Origin: Enterobacter sp. SA187
GTDB lineage: Bacteria; Pseudomonadota; Gammaproteobacteria; Enterobacterales; Enterobacteriaceae
Direction: 5' to 3'
NCBI RefSeq assembly: GCF_001888805.2
Contig: NZ_CP019113.1
Coordinates: 3,534,001 to 3,598,000 of the forward strand
Length of the DNA stretch: 64,000 bases
A model generated the notes under the pieces. The model ran no database searches. It was not told the origin of the DNA and was given only the letters and a program-made list of their open reading frames with translations. A program made the position numbers and the translations under genes. Positions 17,301 through 23,567 of the stretch are shown in pieces. Every line of letters begins with the position of its first letter. Positions within the stretch are counted from its first letter, which is position 1.

Positions 17301-17967
17301 GGGCGATCACCTCGCCGTGACCATCGCCAAAAATCTGTACTTCCAGATGACGCGCGCGCTGGATGTATTTCTCAATAAACACACCCGCGTCGCTGAAGTT
17401 GTTTTTGCCGAGGCGTTGCACTGCATCAAAGGCATCAGCCAGCTCCTCCGGGGTCTGGCAGACGCGCATGCCGATCCCGCCGCCGCCCGCGGTGCTTTTC
17501 AGCATCACCGGATAGCCAACCTGTTCCGCCGCCGCCAGCGCCGCGTCGCTGTCCGCCAGCAGATCGGTACCTTCGAGCATCGGCACGCCGTGCTGTTTTG
17601 CCAGGGCGCGGGCGGTATGTTTCAGGCCAAAGACGCGCAGCTGCTCTGCCGTCGGGCCGATAAAGGCAATGCCCGCGGCGTCGCAGGCATCGGCAAAGGC
17701 GGCGTTTTCCGAGAGAAAGCCATAACCCGGATGGATGGCCTGCGCGCCGGTCTCACGCGCAGCGGCAAGAATTTTATCCACCTGGAGATAGGTTTGCGCC
17801 GCCGGGCCGCTGCCGAGGCAGATCGCTTCGTCCGCCTCACGGATATGCAGGCTGCTGGCATCCGATTCAGACCAGACGGCGACGCCCTGGACGTTGATGT
17901 CGCGCAGGGTGCGCAGAATGCGGCAGGCAATGGCCCCGCGGTTGGCAATAAGGAGTTTCGTGAACAT
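14368..17967 (-). CDS. Biotin-dependent guanidine/urea carboxylase
   Basis: Large cytoplasmic carboxylase of 1199 aa, annotated as urea carboxylase in most genomes. Domains in order: biotin carboxylase (about 1-445; KSTAGGGGIGMRVC ATP loop, EVNTRLQVEHGVTE), KipA/KipI-like carboxyltransferase halves (about 455-760 with TVQDYPGRLGYWAVG and SGPMDDRALRLGN; 770-1050) and a C-terminal biotinyl domain with ESMKME (biotinyl Lys about 1163). It adds CO2 to urea or guanidine at the expense of ATP. Guanidine is the likelier substrate here: two guanidine riboswitches and paired DUF1989 proteins mark the locus, the arrangement established for guanidine carboxylases. It carries its own guanidine-II leader and is separated from the upstream operon by a REP pair. 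No allophanate hydrolase gene follows, which is odd for either role. Confidence 0.9.
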   Translation of the reverse strand: MFTKLLIANRGAIACRILRTLRDINVQGVAVWSESDASSLHIREADEAICLGSGPAAQTYLQVDKILAAARETGAQAIHPGYGFLSENAAFADACDAAGIAFIGPTAEQLRVFGLKHTARALAKQHGVPMLEGTDLLADSDAALAAAEQVGYPVMLKSTAGGGGIGMRVCQTPEELADAFDAVQRLGKNNFSDAGVFIEKYIQRARHLEVQIFGDGHGEVIALGVRDCSVQRRNQKVLEETPAPGLPDGMADALCAAAVRLGQAVQYRSAGTVEFVYDSDAGQFYFLEVNTRLQVEHGVTEQVWGVDLVRMMIELAAGDLPPLRDIAATLTPRGHAVQARLYAEDPGRHFQPSPGLLTEVVFPLQDRQALRIDTWVESGCEVPPFFDPMLAKIITHQPTRDQAIAALDEALAQTRLYGVETNRHYLRQIIADAPFACGQPWTRCLENLHYQADTLEVLNPGTQTTVQDYPGRLGYWAVGVPPSGPMDDRALRLGNRLLGNAPGEAALEITLSGPTLKFNTAAVAVVTGAALAITLDGEPQAMNRVFAIPAGATLRLGDLTAQGVRSYLCLRGGFAVPEYLGSKSTFTLGQFGGHAGRALRTGDVLHLTPLTDTRTGAALPDALHTRLPAVRELRVIYGPHGAPEYFTPGYMDTFFATDWEVHFNSSRTGVRLIGPKPEWVRESGGEAGLHPSNIHDNPYAIGAVDFTGDMPVILGPDGPSLGGFVCPVTIIEADLYQLGQLNAGDKVRFVPVSIETARLLAHARAQELVSLAPVSINWHPEPLTSPVMMETGHGDKRLVARLSGDTHLLLEIGDAELDLVLRFRGHGLMQALEALVLPGVIDLTPGIRSLQIHYQPDAMPLATLLKTVAEAWRGVCQQEDLQVPSRIVWLPLSWDDPACQKAIDKYMTTVRRDAPWCPSNLEFIRRINDLENIDAVYKTVFDASYLVMGLGDVYLGAPVATPLDPRHRLVTTKYNPARTWTAENSVGIGGAYMCVYGMEGPGGYQFVGRTLQMWDRYHELPDFGGKPWLLRFFDQIRFYPVSAEELLDIRRDFPTGRYPLRIETTTLRLAEYQQFLAAEADSIAAARRHQQAAFNAERQRWEASGQAHFDSHEATADESDDAALKPGQRGIDSPIAGNLWQVNVEPGAQVREGDVLVVLESMKMEIPLVASADGVVEQVRVQPGSPVRAGQCVVVIAEH

Positions 17968-17985
17968 GATCCAGCCCCGAACCGT

Positions 17986-18030
17986 GGCGGGTCGTCCCGC
18001 CGGAAAAGTGTCGCCGCCTGGTCGTCCAGG
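17986..18030 (-). ncRNA. Guanidine-II (mini-ykkC) riboswitch
   Basis: In transcript orientation two hairpins occur in series, CCTGG-ACGA-CCAGG (18017-18030) and GGCGGG-ACGA-CCCGCC (17986-18001), joined by a 15-base linker. Twin short stems with ACGR tetraloops closed by G-C are the whole signature of guanidine-II riboswitches. The second hairpin ends 18 bases before the carboxylase ATG, so it can control access to the ribosome-binding region. Placement before a guanidine carboxylase gene supports the call. Confidence 0.85.
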
Positions 18031-18060
18031 GGGAAAATTTATTTGGATTATCCGTTTACG

Positions 18061-18141
18061 CCCGGCGGCGCAGGCTTGCCGGGCCTACAAACTTACAATC
18101 ATCATCGATCCGTAGGTCGGGTAAGCGCAGAGCCACCCGAC
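18061..18141. repeat. REP pair (BIME) inside the guanidine locus
   Basis: REP unit at 18061-18088 plus a diverged inverted partner at 18112-18141. The unit sits between the stop of the second DUF1989 gene and the guanidine-II leader, so it probably insulates or attenuates read-through from the transporter operon into the carboxylase gene. Confidence 0.75.
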
Positions 18142-18220
18142 AAAAGCCCGCCTCATTTCAGCCGGTTGGCACGCACTTCGAACAGGCGGAAAATCGCGCG
18201 GCGCAGTTTTTGTAAGCGCG

Positions 18221-18856
18221 TCAGTTCCATACCAGCACCTCCGCCGGCGTCGGGTTCCAGCCGTTGCAGGGATTATTCAGCTGCGGGCAGTTGGAAATCA
18301 GTACGATGACATTGCATTCGGCGCGCAGCTCGACGTATTTGCCCGGCGCAGAAATGCCATCGGCAAAGGTCAGGCCGCCCTCCGGCGTCACCGGCACGTT
18401 CATAAAGAAATTGATGTTCGCGCCGATGTCGTGCTTGTGCAGACGACCATCGTGCAGGCAGGCGCAGAGAAAGTTGTCGCGGCAGCTGTGCATATAGCGC
18501 ACCTCCGGCGAGTAGCGCACGGTGTTGCTCTCCTGGGCGCAGGCGCCGCCGAGGGTGTCGTGACGCCCGCAGGTATCGGCGACGATGGTCAGCAGCGGAT
18601 TGCCCAGCCCCGACCAGAGTACGCTGCCGGTAGTCAGGTAAGCATTTCGCTGACGGCGCAGCGTGCGCTGGGGATCGTAGCGCTCGCGCGGGTTATCGGC
18701 GTTATAGAACAGCGTATCGATCGCCTGATTGCCTTCCAGATCGACCAGGCGCAGCGTCTGCCCGCGTTTAACATCAAACAGATAATGCTCCCCTGCCGGG
18801 ATCACATGGCGGAACACCGCCTGCTGCGGATTTTTTTGGCTTTCGACCAGCGTCAT
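18221..18856 (-). CDS. DUF1989 protein UAAP2, carboxyguanidine deiminase subunit (CgdAB type)
   Basis: 211-aa cytoplasmic protein of the urea-amidolyase-associated family 2. It shares with the upstream gene product the CGxHD motif (DTCGRHDTLGG) and the LRLVDLEGNQAIDTLF fold start, plus many cysteines and histidines (MHSCRDNFLCACLHDG) suited to metal binding. In characterised guanidine pathways the paired UAAP1/UAAP2 proteins form CgdAB, which deiminates carboxyguanidine to allophanate and ammonia. That assignment rests on family and context. It starts 11 bases after UAAP1 and is the last gene before the REP pair. Confidence 0.85.
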   Translation of the reverse strand: MTLVESQKNPQQAVFRHVIPAGEHYLFDVKRGQTLRLVDLEGNQAIDTLFYNADNPRERYDPQRTLRRQRNAYLTTGSVLWSGLGNPLLTIVADTCGRHDTLGGACAQESNTVRYSPEVRYMHSCRDNFLCACLHDGRLHKHDIGANINFFMNVPVTPEGGLTFADGISAPGKYVELRAECNVIVLISNCPQLNNPCNGWNPTPAEVLVWN

Positions 18857-18867
18857 GATGCGTCTCC

Positions 18868-19596
18868 TTACAGGGCAAACAGGTGAGTGTTATCCAGTGC
18901 GCGACCGTTTTCCGGGCGCGTTAACAGCGCGTGCTCCGCAGCCAGGGGATCGTCCGCCGTGAACCAGCTGAGCGCCACCGGGCGCGGCGCGTACTCCGGG
19001 TCTGGATCCAAAGGATGTTGTAACGAAGTGAGCACGATCAGCGTATCCATCGCCGCATACAGTTCGACGACGCTTCCCGGCGCGGAAAAATCCCGCTGAA
19101 AATGGAAACGCCCGTCTTCATCCACGCTGACCTTGCTGAAAAAGTTGACCACCATCAGCAGATCTTCGAGGTTCAGATCCCACTTGCCCATCTCCACCAG
19201 CAGGTTATCCATGCCATTGCGGTAAAAACCGTTGCGTCGCTCCTGATAGCGCCCTTCGCCGTATTTCTCCAGGGTTTCCGCCGCGTTCAGCACGCCGCCG
19301 AAGGGATCGTGCCAGCCGCAGCTGTCTGTCAGAATGCCGGTCAGCACACGGCCCATATCCGAGTAAAAGCAGTGCCCGGCGGTCAGCCGCGCGGTGTGCT
19401 GACCTTTCAGCGTGTCCGGCAGATTCAGGCGTTCACTTTTTTCATGTGCGTTAAGCATCATCATGCTGACGTTGGCCCCGCCGTGCAGATCGGTCATGCG
19501 CAGGATCTGCCCACGCTTGAGAATAAAAGAGAGATGGCCGCCGCCGGGGACGGTTTCCTCCCGCAGCGCGGGGGCGGAATGATACTGTTGCGTCAT
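18868..19596 (-). CDS. DUF1989 protein UAAP1, carboxyguanidine deiminase subunit (CgdAB type)
   Basis: 242-aa partner of the following gene. It carries the same core motif, DSCGWHDPFGG, and a parallel layout (ILRMTDLHGGANVSMMMLNA at the N-terminus; NFFSKVSVDEDGRF later). It presumably forms the heteromeric deiminase acting on the carboxylase product. The start overlaps the stop of the ATPase gene (TGATG), so the two are translationally coupled, tying import and metabolism together. I cannot say which of the two proteins corresponds to CgdA and which to CgdB without alignment. Confidence 0.85.
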   Translation of the reverse strand: MTQQYHSAPALREETVPGGGHLSFILKRGQILRMTDLHGGANVSMMMLNAHEKSERLNLPDTLKGQHTARLTAGHCFYSDMGRVLTGILTDSCGWHDPFGGVLNAAETLEKYGEGRYQERRNGFYRNGMDNLLVEMGKWDLNLEDLLMVVNFFSKVSVDEDGRFHFQRDFSAPGSVVELYAAMDTLIVLTSLQHPLDPDPEYAPRPVALSWFTADDPLAAEHALLTRPENGRALDNTHLFAL

Positions 19597-20378
19597 CAGA
19601 TGTACTCCTTCATGGATACGACGTTAACCGGGGCCGCGGCCATCACTTCCGCCATGCGCGCTTCGTTAAGCGGAATGTCGTAGGTGATGCGCGCGCCATA
19701 CGCATTAGGTTCGTGGGGATCAATTCGCACTTTGTCGAACACCAGCAGACGGGTGCCAAGGTTGAAGCCCTCGGACAGGTCATGAGTGACCATAAACACC
19801 GTCATGCGGGTTTCGCTCCACAGCTGTAAAAGCAGGCTGTGCATGTCTTTGCGGATACCGGGATCAAGCGCGCCAAAGGGCTCATCGAGGAGCAGCACGC
19901 GCGGCTGCATAATGAACGCCTGGGCGATGGCCAGCCGCTGTTGCATCCCGCCGGAGAGCTGCGCCGGGTATTTATGCAGCGCCTGTCCCAGCCCCACTTT
20001 GTGCAGCATCTGCGCCGCCTGTTCCCGGGCGGCTTTTTTACGGTTGCCGAAGAGCCGCCCGAGCAGCGGCGCATGGGGCAGTTCAAGGCCAATGGCCACG
20101 TTATCCAGCACGTTGAGATGCGGAAACACGGAATAACGCTGGAACACCACCCCACGGCTGCGATCCGGCTCGGCGGTAAGGGGTTTGCCGTCAAGGGTGA
20201 TAGTGCCGCGGCTGGGCGCTTCCTGGCCGAGCAGCAGACGCAGGAAAGTGGATTTGCCGCAGCCGGACGCGCCGACCATCGAGCAGAACTCCCCTTCCCG
20301 GATTTGCAGGTTAACCCGCTCCAGCACCACATGATCGCCGTACTCCTGCCAGATATTGTTGATATTGATAAAACTCAT
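19596..20378 (-). CDS. ABC transporter ATP-binding protein (guanidine/urea-type importer)
   Basis: 260-aa nucleotide-binding subunit of the NitT/TauT class. Walker A GASGCGKST, Q-loop region VFQRYSVFPHL, signature LSGGMQQR, Walker B LLLDEPFGALD and switch His in FMVTHDLSEG are all present. The start at 20378 (MSFININNIW) overlaps the permease stop (ATGA); a longer frame to 20465 lies inside the permease gene. It energises uptake of the substrate captured by the periplasmic protein encoded two genes upstream. Confidence 0.93.
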   Translation of the reverse strand: MSFININNIWQEYGDHVVLERVNLQIREGEFCSMVGASGCGKSTFLRLLLGQEAPSRGTITLDGKPLTAEPDRSRGVVFQRYSVFPHLNVLDNVAIGLELPHAPLLGRLFGNRKKAAREQAAQMLHKVGLGQALHKYPAQLSGGMQQRLAIAQAFIMQPRVLLLDEPFGALDPGIRKDMHSLLLQLWSETRMTVFMVTHDLSEGFNLGTRLLVFDKVRIDPHEPNAYGARITYDIPLNEARMAEVMAAAPVNVVSMKEYI

Positions 20379-21190
20379 GCTTTGCCCCCTTCCGCCCACG
20401 GGAAACAGACGCTGTGCAGTTTGCGCAGGGCCAGATCCATCAGCCACGCCAGCAGCGTGATCCACACCACGTAAGGGATGATCACGTCCATCGCCATGTA
20501 GCGGCGCACAAGGAAAATGCGGTAGCCCAGCCCGGCGGTGGACGAAATCGCTTCGGCGGAAATCAGGAACAGCCAGGCCGAGCCCAGCAGCAGCCGCAGC
20601 GAGGTCAGCAGGCGTGACAGCAGTTGCGGCAGCACCACGCGCAGCACCAGCGTCCAGCTGTTCGCGCCGAGGGTCTGGGCTTTGATAATGATCTCCTGCG
20701 GAATTTCACGGGCGCGGTGCTCCAGATCCCGCGCCAGCATCGGCGTGATGCCAATAACTATCAGCATGATTTTCGACAGCTCATCCAGCCCGAAGACGAT
20801 AAACAGCACCGGCAAGATTGCCAGCGGCGGGATCATCGACAGCACGGTCATCAGCGGCGACAACGATGCCCGCCACAGCGGAAAAACACCGGCGGTAATG
20901 CCGATGCACAGCCCGAGCAGCGAGGCAATCAGCAGCCCGGTCAGCAGACGCGCCAGACTGACCAGGGTGTCCATCCAGAACAGGTAGTCACCGCTGCGGC
21001 GGTCTGGCGTAAAAGCCATGCGGTCGAGGGCGCTCAGCATCTGATCCAGCCCTGGCAGCAGCTTGTCGTGCGGATTAGCGTCCAGGCGCACCGCGGAGCC
21101 AATGAAGTACACCCCCAGCAGCAGGAAAAACGGCAGCAGCATCAGCATGATGTGCATCCCCCGGGACGGATGGCGGTTAATCTGGCGCAT
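20375..21190 (-). CDS. ABC transporter permease (guanidine/urea-type importer)
   Basis: 271-aa inner-membrane subunit with about six hydrophobic helices (LPFFLLLGVYFIGSAV, LLTGLLIASLLGLCIGI, MTVLSMIPPLAILPVLFIVF and others). The EAA-type cytoplasmic loop that docks to the ATPase is visible as IIIKAQTLGANSWTLVLRV. Its ATG overlaps the binding-protein stop (TGATG) and its stop overlaps the ATPase start. Membership of the NitT/TauT family is established knowledge for this layout; the substrate is inferred from the riboswitch. Confidence 0.92.
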   Translation of the reverse strand: MRQINRHPSRGMHIMLMLLPFFLLLGVYFIGSAVRLDANPHDKLLPGLDQMLSALDRMAFTPDRRSGDYLFWMDTLVSLARLLTGLLIASLLGLCIGITAGVFPLWRASLSPLMTVLSMIPPLAILPVLFIVFGLDELSKIMLIVIGITPMLARDLEHRAREIPQEIIIKAQTLGANSWTLVLRVVLPQLLSRLLTSLRLLLGSAWLFLISAEAISSTAGLGYRIFLVRRYMAMDVIIPYVVWITLLAWLMDLALRKLHSVCFPWAEGGKA

Positions 21191-22248
21191 CAGAGCGTCC
21201 CGGCCACGGCCATTTTCAGGAAGCTGTCGTCAAAGCGCAGCTTAATGTTGCCGGCATCGCCCTGAGTGACGTTGCCGGGGAAAGCCATGCCGATGAAATC
21301 CGCGCTCTGTGCGCCATCGCCGAGCAGCCCTTTATCAAAGGAGAACTGCGCCACGCGCTGCATGGTTTTTGCCAGATCGGCCGAGGTGGTGAACGTGAGG
21401 TTATCCGCCGGGGTATAGAACAGGTGAGTGGTTTTGAGCTGCGCCTGGTAGCCCGCCAGATCGGTGCCGGAGGCCGCCGCCATCGCATTAAGGGCTTTCG
21501 CATCCTGCGCTTTCATCAGGCCCATCATTTCATACCAGGCGCCGGTCAGGGCTTTGCCGAGCGCGGGATTGTCTTTCAGGGTGGCGGTGTTCACCACCAT
21601 CATGTCGATAAGCTCGCCTGGCACCGCAGCAGAGCTGAACACTTCCGTCGCCTGCGGCGTACTCTTGATCACTGACAACTGCGGGTTCCAGGCCACCGCC
21701 GCTTCGACGTCCGGCGTACTAAAAGCAGAGACAATATCCGCATCGGAGGTATTCACCACCGTTACGTCACGCTCGGCAAGCCCGGCTTTCTCCAGCCCGC
21801 GCACCAGCAGATAGTGGGACACCGACAGCTCCGGCAGGTAGATCTTCATGCCCTTCAGATCCGCCAGCGTTTTGCCTTCGCCTTTCATCACCACGCCGTC
21901 GTTGCCTTCCGAGTAGCTGCCAAGGATCAGCGCGGTGGTATCGACGCCGCCCGCAGCCGGAATCGTCAGCGCATCCATATTGGTCATGGTGCAACCATCA
22001 AACTGGCCCGCAGTGTACTGATTAATGGATTCGATATAGTCGTTAAGCTGCACAACATTGATTTTAATGCCGTATTTGCTGGCCCATTTGTCGATGATTT
22101 TGTCACCCGCAATGGTGCCCCAGGGCATCCAGCCGGCGTAGATGGTCCAGCAGACGTTGAACTCTTTTTTGGCGGCAGCAAGGGCTGGCAGGCTGGTCAG
22201 CATCACAAGTGACAGCGCGAGGGTGCGGATCAAGGGAAATGTCTTCAT
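21190..22248 (-). CDS. Periplasmic binding protein of guanidine/urea-type ABC importer
   Basis: 352-aa NitT/TauT-type solute-binding protein with a classical signal peptide ending LPALAAA. Mature-domain signatures include VCWTIYAGWMPWG near the N-terminus and CTMTNMDALTIPAAGG in the hinge region. In annotated relatives this is called the putative urea ABC transporter substrate-binding protein. The ATG at 22248 has AGAGGT upstream; a longer frame would begin inside the riboswitch. It is the first gene of the operon, directly behind the guanidine-I leader, which argues that guanidine is the transported compound. Confidence 0.9.
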   Translation of the reverse strand: MKTFPLIRTLALSLVMLTSLPALAAAKKEFNVCWTIYAGWMPWGTIAGDKIIDKWASKYGIKINVVQLNDYIESINQYTAGQFDGCTMTNMDALTIPAAGGVDTTALILGSYSEGNDGVVMKGEGKTLADLKGMKIYLPELSVSHYLLVRGLEKAGLAERDVTVVNTSDADIVSAFSTPDVEAAVAWNPQLSVIKSTPQATEVFSSAAVPGELIDMMVVNTATLKDNPALGKALTGAWYEMMGLMKAQDAKALNAMAAASGTDLAGYQAQLKTTHLFYTPADNLTFTTSADLAKTMQRVAQFSFDKGLLGDGAQSADFIGMAFPGNVTQGDAGNIKLRFDDSFLKMAVAGTL

Positions 22249-22263
22249 GGTTCGACCTCTGGT

Positions 22264-22306
22264 TGGACAAAAAGGGGGCAGCGCGACACCATCTGGTGCT
22301 GCTGTC
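22264..22306 (-). terminator. Riboswitch-controlled intrinsic terminator
   Basis: In transcript orientation an imperfect stem (CAGC and CACC pairing with GGTG and GCTG) is followed by CCCCCTTTTTGT. The U-tract region TTTTTGTCC (22265-22273) is the exact complement of GGACAAAAA in the aptamer (22314-22322). The two regions can therefore pair with each other instead of forming the aptamer and terminator, a plausible expression platform. Confidence 0.6.
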
Positions 22307-22395
22307 TCCCGGGTTTTTGTCCCGCCGTGTAACCTCACAGAGGTCGCGTGCTCTCGGACCAGCATTCACCTGGGTGAACCGGAACCCTAGCCCGC
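22302..22395 (-). ncRNA. Guanidine-I (ykkC) riboswitch
   Basis: The leader carries, in order, CTAGGGTTCCGGTTC, CTGGTCCGAGAG and ACACGGCGGGACAAAAACC followed by CGGGAGA. These are the invariant sequence blocks of ykkC/guanidine-I aptamers in the correct order and spacing. It precedes the importer/deiminase operon, a known target of this riboswitch. The platform appears transcriptional because a terminator-like hairpin follows. Confidence 0.95.
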
Positions 22396-22443
22396 TATTT
22401 TTTACAGATAATTGTCTGATGCGCTGCCTTCTGAAATGAATAA

Positions 22444-22459
22444 AGCAAGCGCTGTGCCA
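22444..22459 (-). promoter_or_regulatory. sigma54 promoter of the guanidine uptake operon
   Basis: Minus strand TGGCACAGCGCTTGCT matches TGGCAC-N5-TTGCW completely, with the GG and GC dinucleotides 10 bases apart. The predicted start near 22434 lies about 40 bases before the aptamer. It implies nitrogen (NtrC) control in addition to guanidine sensing. Confidence 0.82.
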
Positions 22460-22522
22460 GTTTTACCTTTCCCCGGCGGCGGGGATTTTCACTGGCGATA
22501 AGGAGGCGGTGAGCAAAAATAG

Positions 22523-22557
22523 CGACCCAAAATGGGGCAGTGCCGCAAAGCGGTGCA
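22523..22557. promoter_or_regulatory. Two NtrC-like palindromic sites
   Basis: CGACCCAAAATGGGGCA (22523-22539) and TGCCGCAAAGCGGTGCA (22541-22557) each share 11 of 17 bases with the glnA enhancer site TGCACCAACATGGTGCT, counted by eye. Centres are about 18 bases apart and about 97 and 115 bases upstream of the expected start, a normal enhancer position for NtrC. Confidence 0.45.
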
Positions 22558-22951
22558 GGCCTATTTTTCAGTGGCAGGCTTAAGGCGTGTTTTGATGCGC
22601 TGATTTAACCTAAGAAAAATCTCTTTTTTTAGTCGATTGTCACGTGCGAAATAACGCAATATAGCCTTTACTCAACACCATAAGATAAGCTGGGATTAAC
22701 CCCTGTCAGGTAAGGGATAAGAATCAACTTAATCTCATACTTATGCATGATGGCGGTTTATTCAGCATTGTGAGAGGCGGGCTGGCAAACGCCATTGAAT
22801 TGTTAATCAGTCAATGTAAAATCATAAAGATGATGCTAATCCATGTTAATTGCTTTACCGTTTTGCGTTGGCAGATTTGCCGGTGCACCGGTTATCCAGG
22901 CAGCATGGCATATTTCACGTCGGGTTCAACTTTATTGCAGGGAAAGTTACG
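22558..22951. other. Intergenic region upstream of the SH3-like lipoprotein gene
   Basis: No gene, repeat or RNA signature that I can support. It becomes AT-rich toward 22950 and must contain the promoter of the lipoprotein gene, which I could not place with confidence. Confidence 0.6.
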
Positions 22952-23446
22952 ATGAATTTGCGAAGCTTGTTACTCCTTTTAGTGGTCAGCACCGTCGTGG
23001 GGTGTAAAGCGCCGCCGCCGAAAATCACCGACGATACCATCGTGACCAGTCAGGTAAATGGTGTAACGCTGACCCACCGTCATATTGTGGTCCCGCCTAA
23101 AGAATTTAACCCGGTTAACGATGAATACCGGGCGATGTACCCCGGCTCCATCCTCAGCAAGCCCGATTTCAGCGGCAAGGTGCTGGGCGAGCTGAAAACC
23201 GGCGAAACCTATATGGTGTTAGGTTTTGTTGAACAATCCTGGCTGGCCATCAGCACCACGGATAACCCTCAGCTGCTGGGCTACGTGCCGCAGCGCGCCA
23301 TGGTGGTCAGCGAGCGTTACGAGCAGGCGCTGAAAAGCGACCGTCCGCGTCCGAAACGCGCGGCGAAAAAATCCACCTGCGTGGCCGTGGATGACAGCAG
23401 CAAAGCCTGTCAGAAAGGCGACAGCGGTACCTGGATCATCGACTGA
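22952..23446 (+). CDS. SH3-like domain lipoprotein
   Basis: 164-aa predicted lipoprotein: signal MNLRSLLLLLVVSTVVGC with lipobox VVGC (Cys18). The mature part has a bacterial SH3-like segment (about 70-125: SKPDFSGKVLGELKTGETYM, WLAISTTDNPQLLGYVPQRAM) and a basic, Cys-containing tail. The ATG at 22952 is preceded by AGGGA; the frame continues upstream without a ribosome-binding site. It is the first of three same-strand genes. Function unknown; SH3-like domains of this kind often bind peptidoglycan or partner proteins. Confidence 0.8.
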   Translation: MNLRSLLLLLVVSTVVGCKAPPPKITDDTIVTSQVNGVTLTHRHIVVPPKEFNPVNDEYRAMYPGSILSKPDFSGKVLGELKTGETYMVLGFVEQSWLAISTTDNPQLLGYVPQRAMVVSERYEQALKSDRPRPKRAAKKSTCVAVDDSSKACQKGDSGTWIID

Positions 23447-23455
23447 ATTCATAAC

Positions 23456-23481
23456 GGGGAGCAGATGCAACGTCGCTCCCC
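23456..23481 (+). terminator. Possible terminator hairpin after the SH3-like lipoprotein gene
   Basis: GGGGAGC and GCTCCCC pair around a 12-base loop, followed only by a short pyrimidine tract. It could attenuate rather than end transcription into the next gene. Confidence 0.4.
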
Positions 23482-23567
23482 CTTCTCATAAGATAATTCT
23501 GAACTAAAATACGTATCCAGGGTGATGAAGTCGCAACTTCATTTTTCACAGGCTAACAAGGATTTTT

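Noticed and set aside
14368..17967. Calling the large carboxylase plainly urea carboxylase of a urea amidolyase
   Set aside because: Two guanidine riboswitches and the paired DUF1989 proteins point to guanidine; there is no hydrolase domain or gene. Urea remains possible and is noted.
17986..18001. GC hairpin before the carboxylase gene as a terminator
   Set aside because: No T-tract; the ACGA loop and its paired partner at 18017-18030 fit guanidine-II far better.
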